Below, in pieces: positions 46,077-57,299 of a DNA stretch of 60,000 nucleotides. A model generated the notes under the pieces. It was not told where the DNA came from and ran no database searches. It saw only the letters and a list, made by a program, of their open reading frames with translations. Numbering within the stretch: the first letter of the stretch is position 1; every line of letters begins with the position of its first letter. The DNA lies in assembly GCF_030272615.1 (NCBI RefSeq), contig NC_081414.1, positions 525,741,137 to 525,801,136 of the forward strand. Reading direction: 5' to 3'. The DNA comes from Cryptomeria japonica (taxonomy: Eukaryota > Streptophyta > Pinopsida > Cupressales > Cupressaceae). Position numbers and translations under genes: made by a program.

Positions 46077-47066
46077 ATGGCTGCATCTACAGTTCCACTT
46101 TTAACACCATATAATTACTTTGAATGGAAATCTAAGATGATAATATATCTGAAAAGACATGGATATCATTGTGTTACTATGGGACTTGAAACAGAACCTC
46201 AAGATGCTGCAGAAAAGATTAAATGGTTTAATAAATGTGATGAATCTTTTGGTACTCTATGTATGTCAGTCTCTCCTGACCTTCTTTTTCACATTGAATC
46301 TGCCACTACACTAAATGTAGTGTGGACCACTTTGGAAAACCTCTTTGGTAAGAAGAATGAGTTAAGAGGTCATCAATTGGAGAATGAACTCATAGGGTTG
46401 AATCCAACCAATTTTGATACTATAAAAGACTTCTTCACTAAACTTAAGTTTGTAAGATTGCAGTTGGAACAGTGTGGAACTAAGAAAGATGATAAGCAAC
46501 TAATCTTGAGTATTATTTCTAAGCTTGGTCCCAACTATTCAGTGTTTGTTTCTACATTCTATGCTACGAAATGTGCCCTAGGTACCACATTCAAAATGCC
46601 TTCTCTAGATGAATTTGTTGCAAAACTCGCTAGGGAGAAAGACAAATTGGTTCAAATGGGTACAATAAAACCCTCTAAGTCACATGTATTAGCTATAAAT
46701 CAAGGCACAAAAGAACAGAAAGGGTTTAGTAAGCAAGATAAGAAACAAAAGAACCAAGGAGAGAAGAAGAAAGATCAAAAAGCTGCTACTTCAAAAGTAG
46801 ATAATCAAACCTCTTCATCAAAAGGTGAACAATCTAAGAAGGAGAAGGTGAAGTGTTCTTATTGTAGGAAGCCTGGTCATGATGAACATAAGTTTTTAAA
46901 GAAACAAATTGATCACCTTTCAAATCTTCTTAAGAAGAATAATATCAAGGTGCCTGATTCGGTCAAACATAGTTCATCGGAAGGATCTTCTAAGGACACA
47001 TATAAGAGTAAGGGGAAAGGAAAGGGTAAGGCCCTAGTTGTTGTTGCTTCACAACCCAATTCTTAG
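46077..47066 (+). pseudogene. copia-2 gag
   Basis: 329 codons, complete from ATG 46077 to a TAG at 47064-47066. N-terminal retrotransposon gag region (LLTPYNYFEWKSKMIIYLKR), UBN2-type core (VWTTLENLFGKKNELRGHQL, FFTKLKFVRLQLEQCG), then a Lys/Gln/Ser-rich tail. The zinc knuckle reads C-SY-C-RKPG-H-DEHK-F: the last Cys is Phe, so RNA packaging would be impaired. The next codons after the TAG are in the same frame and start the protease, so the stop lies exactly between gag and pol; it may be a decay mutation or a readthrough stop. Confidence 0.88.
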
Positions 47067-48406
47067 ATAATTGACTCGGGTTCTTCGCACCACATGGCTT
47101 CTTCAGAAGATGATTTCACCTCTTTAGAGCCATTTTCTATGCCTTCCATACTAATGGGTGATGACACTCCTGTTGAAGTGCATGGGAGAGGGTCTGTTGA
47201 TATGGGCAAAGGAACATTTAAGGATGTCCTTTGTGTTCCATCTTTATCAACTAATCTCCTATCTATTTATCAGATCACTCACACTGGTTCTGGCAAGCGA
47301 GTTGAATTCACACCAGATACAGTGGTAATCAATGAAATGCATAATGGGTCTACAGTTGTTGTGGGAAAAGAAGATCATCAATCCAGATTATATCAGTTTT
47401 CTCACTTTGTTCCTAACTCTCCTTCAACGGTTTTACTCACTCATGCGAATGAGGTGAGTTGTTTGTGGCATCAACGATTTGGCCACTTGAACTACCGTTA
47501 CTTGCAATAGCTCAGTCAACAGGACATGGTTTCAGAGTTGCCTTCTATTCGATTTTGTAATGGAGTTTGCTAGGGATGTATTCTTGATAAGCATCCTTAG
47601 GAGAAGTATGATAAAGGCAAAGCATGGAGAGCTACACAGCTATTGGAGTTGGTACTTAGTGACTTGGCAAGACCATTTCCACAACCATCTTTCAGCAGGG
47701 CTAGATATATCTTGCCATTTATTGATGACTTTTCCAGATTTACATGGGTTTACTTTCTCAAACAAAAGTCTAAGGTATTTGAGAATTTTCTAGATTTCAA
47801 AGCTTTTTTAGAGAAACAATCTAGGAAGTTCATCAAGATTATGTGTACAGATAATGGGGGTGAATATGTTAATAATCAGTTTGAATAATTTTGTGCTTCA
47901 GAAGGTATCAACATGCATCACACAGTTCCATACAGTCCCCAGCATAATGGTGTCGCAGAACACAAGAATAGGTCTTTGAAGGAGATGGCAAATTATATGA
48001 TTCACTCCAATTCTTTGGCACCTCAATATTGGGCAAAGGCCATCAACTGTGCATGTAAAATCCAGAACTGAGTCCTCATAAATTTGTGAAGGGGGTAACT
48101 CCTTTTCAAGCTTGGATTGATCAAAAACCTACAGTTAAGCATTTCAAAGTGTTTGGTTCTCTTGCATGGGCCCACATTCCGGCAGAGAAGCGCAAGGCTA
48201 TGCATCCACAAAGTAAGCCTTGCATATTTGTTGGGTATCCAGATGATGTCATAGGGTATAGACTTCTCCATCCCTCTACACATGAGTTGTTTATTGAGAG
48301 GAGTGTTCATTTTGAGGAGAGTTCTTCTATTTCTTCTCATACCACTTCTCCATCTACTATCACATTGGAGACATTGCATCATGATGACAGTTTCAGAGGA
48401 TATTAA
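47067..48406 (+). pseudogene. copia-2 protease and integrase
   Basis: Protease DSGSSHHM at about 47074-47097, in the gag frame. Pre-integrase CLWHQRFGHLNYRYLQ ends in TAG at 47508. The integrase core (47643-47888) has ILPFIDDFSRFTWVYFLKQK and IMCTDNGGEYVNNQF. After another stop comes PYSPQHNGVAEHKNRSLKEM (third acidic region). A frameshift near 48068 leads to the C-terminal part at 48086-48406 (KHFKVFGSLAWAHIP, GYPDDVIGYRLLHP). All the domain landmarks are there, in several broken segments. Confidence 0.9.
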
Positions 48407-48639
48407 TCCTCCTAATCCTAATGAGGAGTCTTCTTCCTCCACTTCAAATAACGATAGTGATGATGAGGATTCACATTCTTCGCATTGTCATCATTCAGAG
48501 GTTGATGATTCTCCCCCAGACTCTCCAGCTTCAATGCCTCTTTGGGCTCGACAAACATTTGAGTCAGCAGGAGAGTGGCTTGGTGATCCATCATATACTA
48601 GAAGAACTAGGTCACAATTTTAGCAGGCTCCACATCTCT

Positions 48640-49822
48640 TCATTGCTTTAGCTTCTAATCCATAGTCTTTCCAAGAAGCTTCAGGTTTTCCTGAGTGGGA
48701 TGCTGCAATGCAAGAAGAGTTTAATTCCTTGGAAAGGAATCACACATGGTATTTAGCTCCTCTTCCTAAGGGAAGGAAATTTGTTCGATGCAAGTGGATT
48801 TATCGAACAAAATTTGCAGCAGATGGGTTGGTTGATAAGTATAAGGCTCGCTTGGTAGCAAAAGGTTTTTCCCAAGTTCTAGGGGTTGATTACTCTTAGA
48901 CTTTTTCTCTAGTTGCTAAGATGAATTCCATCCGACTTGTCCTTGGTATATTTGTCCCCCATCGTTAGGAAGTTCATAGATGGATGTGAAGAGTGCATTT
49001 CTTCATGGTGACCTTCAGGAGGAAATCTACATGGAGCAGCCACAGGGGTTTGTTCAGGATCCTTCACTTTTGTGTCGACTTTGAAAGTATATCTATGGCC
49101 TCAAATAGGCTCCTTGACCTTGGTATGCCAAGATGGACTCCTTCCTTCTGACAGTTGGTTTCACTCGATGCCATTCTGATCCTAACGTATACATTCTACA
49201 GCAGGATGATACTCTCACATTTCTAGTTCTCTATGTTGATGACTTGTTGATCACAGGGAGTCACTCATCCACCATCAAGGCAATGAAAAATGCGCTACAT
49301 GATAAATTTTTTATGTCAGACTTGGGTCTTCTACTTTACTTCTTGGGGATTGAGATCACACGGTCTTCTTCAGGTATCTTCCTTGGACAACCCAAGTATG
49401 CACTTGATATGCTCTCCAGATTTTGCATGGCTGATTGTAAGCATGTACCTACTCCATTTTTATCAGGGGTCAAACTTGAGGCTAAGTTCTCTTCACCCTT
49501 GATTGATGACACCTTATACCGACAACTTGTTGGAATTCTCATCTACTTGACTCATACGAGACCTAACATTTCATATGCGGTGGGCATGGTCTCTAGATTC
49601 ATGCAGGAGCCACATGAGCTGCATTGGAAAGTAGCTAAGAGGATTCTCCACTACATTCAGGGTACTCACAATTATGGAATTCAGTATGCAGTTGGCATGG
49701 ATATTGACCTGGTGGGATATACGGATTCAGATTGGGCAGGTGATTCTCAGGCTCGCAAGTCCACTTCAGGGTATTGCTTCTCACTTGGTTCTAGTCTAGT
49801 TTGTTGGTTGAGCAAATAGCAA
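48640..49822 (+). pseudogene. copia-2 reverse transcriptase and start of RNase H
   Basis: RT starts near 48690 ([57 protein letters not shown] then TAG at 48897). It shifts in the fingers/palm region and is open again from 49133 for 228 codons with the active site FLVLYVDDLLITGS, then DLGLLLYFLGIEI, RPNISYAVGMVSRFMQ, the RNase H start YTDSDWAGD, and WLSK then TAG at 49817. The YVDD box is intact. Confidence 0.92.
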
Positions 49823-50150
49823 TCTGCAATTTCTCTTTCATCAACAGAGGCTGAGTATCGAGGGGCAGTTAATGCCACCACTGAGGCTATTTGGCTTCAG
49901 AATATTCTCACTGAGTTTGGTATTCTAGTTAGGAAGCCTACTATCATCTTTTGTGATAATCAAAGTGCTATACAGATCTCAAGAAATCCAATTCATCACC
50001 AGAGGACAAAACACATTGAGATACATATGCACTACATTTGGGAGCTGATTCAGGAAGGCATCATTGATCTTAAGTATTGTTCTACATCGGAGCAGACTAT
50101 GGACATCTTCACCAAACCCTTCACTGAAAGCAAGTTCCTTCATTTTGTGA
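49823..50150 (+). pseudogene. copia-2 RNase H, C-terminal part
   Basis: Continues in the same frame: SAISLSSTEAEYRGAVNAT, IFCDNQSAIQISRNPIHHQR and TKHIEIHMHYIWELIQEG, then DIFTKPFTESKFLHF. These are the second and third catalytic blocks and the usual copia C-terminal end. Confidence 0.9.
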
Positions 50151-50225
50151 TCTTTGCTTCATATGCGACAGGTGTCTACTCCAGGAGGGGCTTCTTAGTC
50201 CTTCATTATTTCTCTCTCTATTTAA

Positions 50226-50244
50226 GGGGGGGGGGGGGGGGGGG
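50226..50244 (+). repeat. G19 homopolymer
   Basis: Nineteen consecutive G between the RNase H end and the 3' LTR of copia-2, followed by further runs of 7 G at about 50265 and 50284. Such a run could form quadruplex DNA or RNA, and could also be a sequencing or assembly artefact in length. Confidence 0.9.
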
Positions 50245-50363
50245 CGTGGCGCTATTCCTCTTATGGGGGGGCTTCTTATTTTGGGGGGGATATCTATGTA
50301 CATGGGTACCTAATATGGCCTCATTTGTCGAGACCCATCTTTTCACCCACCTAAGCTACGCTT

Positions 50364-50371
50364 AAGGGGGA
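50364..50371 (+). other. Polypurine tract of copia-2
   Basis: aaggggga directly before the 3' LTR start TGTTATTG. Confidence 0.85.
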
Positions 50372-50372
50372 A

Positions 50373-51000
50373 TGTTATTGTAGATTTTTTATTTTCCTTA
50401 TGATAGGGGGTATTTATTTTTCCTACACATATATTATTTAATCTTGCTTAGGTTAATAGGAGTGGTTTATATGAGGACACGTGAAATACTTCAGCTACAT
50501 GTGTAACTCTCCACCTCACATGGGTAGTTGAGTTACACACCCTCTTTAGGCTTGTTGTGCTACCTCTCATAACCACTATTTTGTCATTTCCTAAGTGGGT
50601 TATGGGGTAGTTGGGTTTCTCACCCTCTTTTGGCCTTATGTGTCAACTTTCTCAACTCCTTTCTTGTCTTCTTGTAAGGAGGTTATGCCACATGTTTGGC
50701 ATTTACCAAGAAGGTAAAACCTCCCACTTTTTATGGAGAATAGGAGTTAATGCACCCCTTGGATGTATATGCTTATATTTTTCTATATAATAAGCACTAT
50801 ACTCTCACCTTCACTAGTTCAGTGATAACTCGGTGAGATTATTCTCCAAATTCTCTTCTTTGTCTCTATTTTTCTCTCATATCAGAATTATCTTCATTCA
50901 GCTATTTTGATCTTCGATCATCTGTTGCTTGGGGAGTTGCATGTGATCTACGACCGACATCATATCCTGGCTCAGTTCTTGCTTCTTGCAGAATCTAATA
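50373..51000 (+). repeat. 3' LTR of copia-2
   Basis: Starts tgttattgtag and ends gaatctaata, so the terminal CA is mutated to TA. Aligns with 44417-45047 over its length; a few small indels, for example gtggtgaaat in the left copy against gtgaaat here. Confidence 0.9.
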
Positions 51001-51005
51001 GTTGT

Positions 51006-51290
51006 GTGTTGATAGTTATCAACTACTTCTCCTTCTTTTTAGCTACATGAATGAGTCAATACTTCCACACAAAAAAAAGTCAATCCTTTTATAAATAATT
51101 GACATTTAGTTATCACACTCATTATAATATATTACCATTATTTAGCATTAACTAACTAAACATACAAATATTTATTAATCATCATTTATCATATTCAATG
51201 TTTCATAATATTAAGGTAAGTTTATAAATGTCTTGGAATGGCATTATAAATATGGATTAAAGTGTCATAAGTAATAAAATAAATATGATA
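51006..51290 (+). repeat. Repeat C, copy 2, right part
   Basis: Matches 28850-29093 (tgttgatagtt.tcaactacttctc, tagcattaactaactaaaca, tggaatggcattataaa). Includes a short insert with an A-run (near 51072) that is absent from copy 1. Confidence 0.7.
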
Positions 51291-51299
51291 ATTTATAGG

Positions 51300-51550
51300 C
51301 TTATCAGGGGGAATTGTCTCCAATCCCTTGGTTGGGGGCACTGCCCCCAGTATCCCCCGGACCCCTATCGTGGACTTTTCCCCTAGACCCTCGTCAGGAA
51401 ATAGTCCCCTTGGGCCCTATAGGAGGGGCTATGCCCCCTACAATCCCTTGTTAATTGATTTGGGTGGAAAATGTGACTGATAAAGTCACCAAATTTAAGC
51501 CCATCAACATGATCAGTCACTTGTTAATTGATTTAGGTGGAAAATTTAAG
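51300..51550. repeat. GC-rich palindromic stretch and a local duplication
   Basis: From 51305 to 51435 are repeated G and C blocks (ttgggggcactgcccccag, tcccccggacccc, aggggctatgccccct), able to form imperfect hairpins. Just after, the phrase cttgttaattgattt.ggtgg occurs twice (about 51449 and 51521), 72 bp apart. No coding frame. Confidence 0.65.
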
Positions 51551-52599
51551 ACTACCTTCGAGCAAAGGCTTTTTAAAATTTTTGCCTTCATCAAAGTTCT
51601 AAAATGTGATGTCCCAATTTCGTAACCCATTATTGTGGGATTACCTAGAATATCCTATTCATGCACATTCAAAACTATCAAATTACCCAAATAAAATCTA
51701 TTAGAACCTTAGTTTTTTTGGTCTAATATGTCCTAGTCTTATTGTTTCATTATGGTAAGATTGGATTTAAATAATATTGTTGATATATATTTGACCAAGA
51801 GTATATACTCCATCTTGAGTTTATATAGTTCAAATTTTGTCCTGGAGAACTTCTTCACCTCTATCCTTGGTGTGTTTGTCATTTTTCTTACAAGACCTTT
51901 CTACATAAGCTCCTACTCAATCCAATATTGGTACAAAAACCCTTGCCCCTTGTACCTAGAATATAAGATGATTAAGTTCATGTGAAATATGCTTCCTACA
52001 CTAATCTAAAAATTAAACTAATTACACAATTACAAGAAAATTCACAAGAAAATAATATACCATAGCATAATGATTTACATGGGGAAAACCATTTTGGTAG
52101 AAAATTTCACACTCCAATAAATTTAATGTATTAATTATTAATCAAAAGGTACACTACACTTGTGGAGTCTAAGTATTTATAGGAGTATAACCAGCCAAAT
52201 ATTTGGAGTAATTATGGTAGCACAAGAGTAGCTACCAAAGTCACTATCAAAATCTTTATCTCAAATACCCATTAAATAGAAGGGGAAATATATCAAGCCA
52301 GCAATTGGTAGTTAGAAAATAATAAGCTAAACTTATTTAAAATATGGTACCTAAATTTAACACCCAAATCCCAAGATATGTCAATAGGCTAAAAATAACA
52401 TATTCCTTTTACGTGCAATAAGTTATCATAATCCACTCACTAACTTGGGAACTCCATTTAGGATCCATTATCTCTATCTAAAGATTTATTATGATGTAAC
52501 ATAACATATCATTATTTTTTTCAACAAAGTGTAACAATGGATATGTCAAATGATTTCCACATCATTTTTTAAATGACGTGATTATAAATACATGTTGAA

Positions 52600-54480
52600 G
52601 TCCACCCTATACCAAGTATGGCCTATAATTTCTCTATAAAATATATTGACTCTAAAATAGTTATGGTCATAAATAATAGGGGAGAAAATATTCTCCCAAA
52701 TATATATGAGATTGTTACAACTTTAAAAAATGACCTTATACAAATTGAAATGTTGGAACCTTACATCCATTCTATTATTCCCAAATATTTAGCTGATATA
52801 TCCACATGTACCTACTAAGTGGTATGTTACTATCTCACTCATATATTTCATTGTCATGAGGCTACAACTAGAATATCATTTCATTAAAATTTATCTCTTG
52901 GAGCTAGATGAAATGATAAGCCTTCTCTAAACCATGATCAATGAGGTCAATGCTCTTAAAATAAATTAGAATAATGCATAAAGACCTCCTTATAAAAATC
53001 ATCACCAAAAAAATACACATAAGAAACTTATTAGGACTAGTTCATTTCAAAATAACCAACATTAATAGAAAAGTCCTCCATATCAACCAAACAAACCTGA
53101 TGAGACAAGGCACAAAACCAAATAGTACCAATAAAATATCCATTACAATAGGTTCCATGCTAACCTAGTAGAGTGTTATTGATAGATTGAAACAACTACA
53201 CTCAATAGGATAACAAAAAATTATATATTGCTCCCCACCGCATACACTTATGATATATCACCTACACCAATATCACCTTCCAAGTCAAGTGAATCTAAAT
53301 TAGTAATCAAGGAAGTTTGTAGCTTAGAGTAGAGAAAAATCAATAGTAGAAAAATAATCTAGAAAAATGTCAATGAGCTATGAAGATTTTGAATCCTCTA
53401 CTCAAAATGAAACCACTTTATATTTAGAAGGACATCAACCCAAATTTTACTACCAAATGAGAGAAACCAAGGACACTACTATCTACAATAAAAGGATTAT
53501 GGATACACTAATATTCAATGTGCCAACAACATCCAATTCAAGGATCACAATATTTATTGATGTGTGTAATTAAATGAATTTAGGAAAACCAAAATACCAA
53601 AGGCCCAGCCAAGGATAAGAAAGACCATCTACCCTATAATGAGAGATTTGTGTATCCATAAGAAACCTAATACTAGGATGACATAGACCAAGAGATCAAT
53701 CAATATAGTAGATCAACTCAATATATCCATGATCAGGCTACCACTCACTCTAGGAGGTGTTGTTCATACTTAACCAGATGAAGATGTTGGAGGGGGATCT
53801 CAAGACACAAAATGCATCTAGAAAAAATAAGAAATCATCCATGAAAGAAACAAAAGCAATCCTATCACCATCTACCATTAATAAAGTTATAGGAAATGTG
53901 GGAAGAAACATTAAACTAAAGCCTTTATATTTGACACATAATGTTTATACATAATTGTATGGTAGACTTAAGGTTCAAGTACCTCAATGATTCTTAGACA
54001 TATTGTAAAGGTTCTTATTTTTCTATGTGAACCAACAATGAAATGAGTTTCCTAATTTGATGAAAATCCAATGAACTATATAGGGAAAAAAGTTTAAAAT
54101 GTGTACTTTTTCCTATATGCTTGTACTAATGTTTAAGTTCTTGAGGATATAATGTAATTGAGATTCTCATTGCATTTGAAATTTTCTTGTATCTATATTT
54201 CACTGCTTAATTATGATGATATCTATCCCTAGAATAACACCACATGTTCTTAACCAAAATTCATGGAGCCAAAATGAGGATCCAATTTGAACCACTCAAT
54301 ATGCATCGTATTGAGATCAATTCTATTGCACATGTGAAATTAGCCAATGATTTATGATTGTGGATGATTCATCCTTTCCTAAACATTGTTATGGGGTAAA
54401 TATCACTAATGGGGTCCTAGATGGATATCATGAGTATGGGCTCTTGTTCATGGAATACATGTAAATGAGAGTATTCATCA
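52600..54480 (+). pseudogene. Probable gag/protease part of the decayed gypsy element
   Basis: Only weak hints. Near 53695-53760 the words INIVDQLNISMIRLPL are reminiscent of the segment before the protease in plant gypsy polyproteins, and short frames at 52618-52818, 53367-53573 and 53757-53954 are in the right strand. The rest is too decayed to assign. It could also hold other insertions. Confidence 0.35.
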
Positions 54481-54559
54481 TTTGTCAAAAACAATTGACC
54501 TAGGCACTTACCTAATTCATAAGGAGGCTCTGTTGATCCAAAAAATCATAAATAAAGAA

Positions 54560-54920
54560 GATAATGTAGCTAGGATGTGGAAATTATATATGTATGGTGC
54601 TAATTGAAGACTAAGAACTAGCTCTAGTATTCAACTTGTGTCTATCCAAGGAGAAAAAAGTTAGAAATCCTTTCATTTCTATTTCAACAAAACTTACAAA
54701 TTGTAGAGTATGGAGTATTAGTATATCTTTTTTGTTTATAAAAAATAAGGATATAAAGATGTTGTCAATGTATGGTGACTCAGATTTGGTAATGAATCAA
54801 GTATGTTTGGCCAAAAACTCTCTCATGAAAGCATCCAAGCAAGGTGTATGGGATATCTTAGAATATTTTTATGCAATCAAATACAATAAATTCCTAGAAA
54901 TGAGAACACTAAACTAGATA
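54560..54920 (+). pseudogene. Gypsy RNase H-like domain upstream of RT
   Basis: Readable pieces: MWKLYMYGA (start of the fold, normally a W...DGA motif), LVSIQGEK, then LSMYGDSDLVMNQV with the catalytic-type GDS, and GVWDILEYFYAIKYNKFLEM. This arrangement, an RVT_3-like RNase H placed before the RT in the polyprotein, is known from one group of plant gypsy-type polyproteins. The domain is cut at 54924 by a solo LTR and continues after 56080 (the words LAIVASQFDP fit its end). Confidence 0.7.
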
Positions 54921-54924
54921 TAAT

Positions 54925-56074
54925 TGTAATATGGAAAAAAAAAATAGGGTTTCCACCCAAGAGAGAGAAAGCCCTTTAATTTTTCACTTGGGAAGCATTA
55001 CATTCAAAAGAGGGAAGGGAATCCACTAGATTCAGTCACAAATCAGATAAGAACTAAATGTTGAATGGATTGAATTAATTTTTGGTTTCCTCTTTTGTAA
55101 ATTGAAATGTTGAATTAAGGTAAAGTGCTCAAAAATGAAGGTAAAACTGAGAAACCAGTGAGCTACAGATGCGGGATTTTCACATGCACCTGGATCTGAG
55201 CAGTATATGCAGATTTGGATTTGATCCTCGAAAATGCTCCAAAAATGTCAGGATTGAGGAGGTGGGCGCCTTGGTCCTCCTACTTTTTTGCACGCTAAAA
55301 AGGGTTGATTCGTCTCTGCAAATAATGCTTATTCTAAAGATCACAGCTCCGTACTTGCTTCTTGCACACAGAAAGAGGGGGAAAAGGTTGGGAATAGAGG
55401 CTTTCCTTAGGTCAAACCCAAGTTTTGGAATTAACCATGAAATTGAAATGAATGTAACTGAAATGACTCTAATGAAAGGTTCTCCTTTTGAGGGAGATGT
55501 TGAATAATGACTGAAAATTGAACGATGATACCTCCTTGTGAAGTTTTGCGTGCCTCCACATGGAATTAGGGTTTATGAAGTCTTCAACAAAAATGGATGA
55601 ATAATGTCTTCTTCAATGCTTGAATCTTGACTTTATTGTCGCTCCAATGTTGTAGGAAGACTGATTAATACTTAATTGTTTGAATGCTTGATTGCTTGAT
55701 GTTGTATGAGTGATCTTTTTAATTCATGGATTGTCCAATGAGAGGGTAAACCCTCTTTATATCCTTTCCCATTGGGAAAATTGAATAATTTTCTGACATG
55801 AGCTGACATAGAGAGGGGAACCCCACTCATTTTTTAAATGTTAAAATAGGTTTTAAAAGGGCCCAGTTTAGGGAGGACCAAGGCACTACTCCCTGATCCT
55901 ACCCTATTTTGGGTTAGGATTAAGGTGCATAATGAGTGGAAAATTAAAAAAAAATGGTATTTATGAGGTATATGAGCATAATCAAGTCTTCAAATAGGCC
56001 AAAGGACACAAACACTAAGGTGAAGACCCAAATGCGGTCGAAATTGCAAAGGGTTGCAATTTTAGGACGCTACA
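54925..56074 (-). mobile_element. Solo LTR (minus strand TGTAGCGTCC...)
   Basis: 1,150 bp. The minus strand starts tgtagcgtcctaaaattgc at 56074; the plus strand starts tgtaatatgg at 54925. Flanks are ataat (54920-54924) and agaat (56075-56079), a duplication with one mismatch. No coding capacity: the 112-codon frame at 55169-55507 shows no domain. Confidence 0.65.
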
Positions 56075-56259
56075 AGAATGATTGTTATTTGTTCTCAATT
56101 TGATCCTACCATGAATCTACTAATAAATATATATTAAGTCAAACTGTAATTAGATTTATACTAACAAATAATTAGTCCCACTAGGTGGCACTCCAAAATC
56201 ATCTATGTGCTATTGACTTGCTTTAAAATGTTGATAAATTTGTAAAGGAACTCAATCCT

Positions 56260-57190
56260 AAGATTGAGATCCTAGCCAAAAAAAGGGAATATAAGGATGA
56301 AGACACTTCCACCAAAAGTATTGTGAAGTTGGATAAGGTTTGTACACGGGAAAAAAGGAGTTCCTCACAATCTTAGTAACAAAAATGACTAGGTTATGGC
56401 TTGGGATTATGAAGGATTGAAGGAACATGACAAAAAAGTGATACAAAATGCTATTGAGAAACCATCCAGACAAAAGTAAATGTCTATGTATCAAAAAAAT
56501 GAGCCACTTATAATATTGGAGCTCTTTAAGCTATTAAGCTCAAAAATTATATACCCAATCCAACATTCAATATGTGTGTGTAATTTGGTCCTAGTTAATA
56601 GAGAATTCATCAAAGATCACTATTTTCTATCATCCATGGATCAAATCTTGCAAACAACGGTTTTTTCTAATAGATTCTCTATGCTACATGATTCCTCTAA
56701 CTTTGATCAAATACTAGTAAAAGAAGATCAAAAAAAGATGGAATTTACCAGCAAATGAAGCATCTTTTCCTACCAAAAAATATATTTTGGCACATAAAAT
56801 GTTAGGTCTATATTTTAGAGAGAAATGGATATTAATTTCAAGGAACTAATCAATGATATTTTCCTAATATACCTAGATGACCTTACTATTTTCTCCAAGA
56901 ACAAAGTGAATTAGTTTGATCACTTAGAGAAGGTTTTTAAAAGACACCACTAATTTGGGATATCCATCAATTAAGTAAATTCATATTTGGATTTCTACAA
57001 AGAAATTTGTTGGTACATATGATCTCTAAAGCCAACATTCCTACATATTTAGAAAGAGTTGAAATCATACTTGAATTCTCACTCTAAACAACAACAAAAA
57101 GCTTACAATATATCTTAGGAAATATAAAGTTTGTGAAAAAGTTCATATATGACTTACCAAGAATAATCTAAACCACAAATCTCATATCAA
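56260..57190 (+). pseudogene. Gypsy reverse transcriptase relic
   Basis: In order: GLKEHDKKVIQNAIE (linker before RT), IIYPIQHS and CNLVLVN, KDHYFLSSMDQILQ, DQILVKEDQKKMEFTSK, MDINFKELINDIFLIYLDDL with the active-site YLDD box, TIFSKNKVN and HLEKVFKR, then degenerate remains to about 57190. The YLDD motif is typical of Ty3-gypsy, against YVDD in copia. Many stops and shifts. Confidence 0.85.
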
Positions 57191-57299
57191 AGAATGACTA
57201 ATAATTCAAAAGGAAAGAGGAAATGTGTTGGGCCTTTTTTTTCATTAAATAGGCAAGTGTTGGGTCTCTAGTGTTGATCAAACCCAACTTCTCTAAATA

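Larger units (their letters stand above)
44417..51000 (+). mobile_element. Ty1-copia element (copia-2), full length
   Basis: 6.58 kb. LTRs 44417-45047 and 50373-51000, primer site 45048-45060, gag from 46077, protease, integrase, RT and RNase H to about 50150, polypurine tract 50364-50371. Target duplication gttgt at 44412-44416 and 51001-51005. The LTRs are visibly similar (a few percent of differences plus small indels), so this is one of the younger elements here, yet its frame has several stops and shifts. It lies in repeat C copy 2. Confidence 0.93.

Noticed and set aside
48023-48442. 139-codon minus-strand frame
   Set aside because: Shadow of the copia-2 integrase region, which is clearly coded on the plus strand.
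55169-55507. 112-codon frame as a gene
   Set aside because: Lies inside a solo LTR and shows no domain or codon signal.
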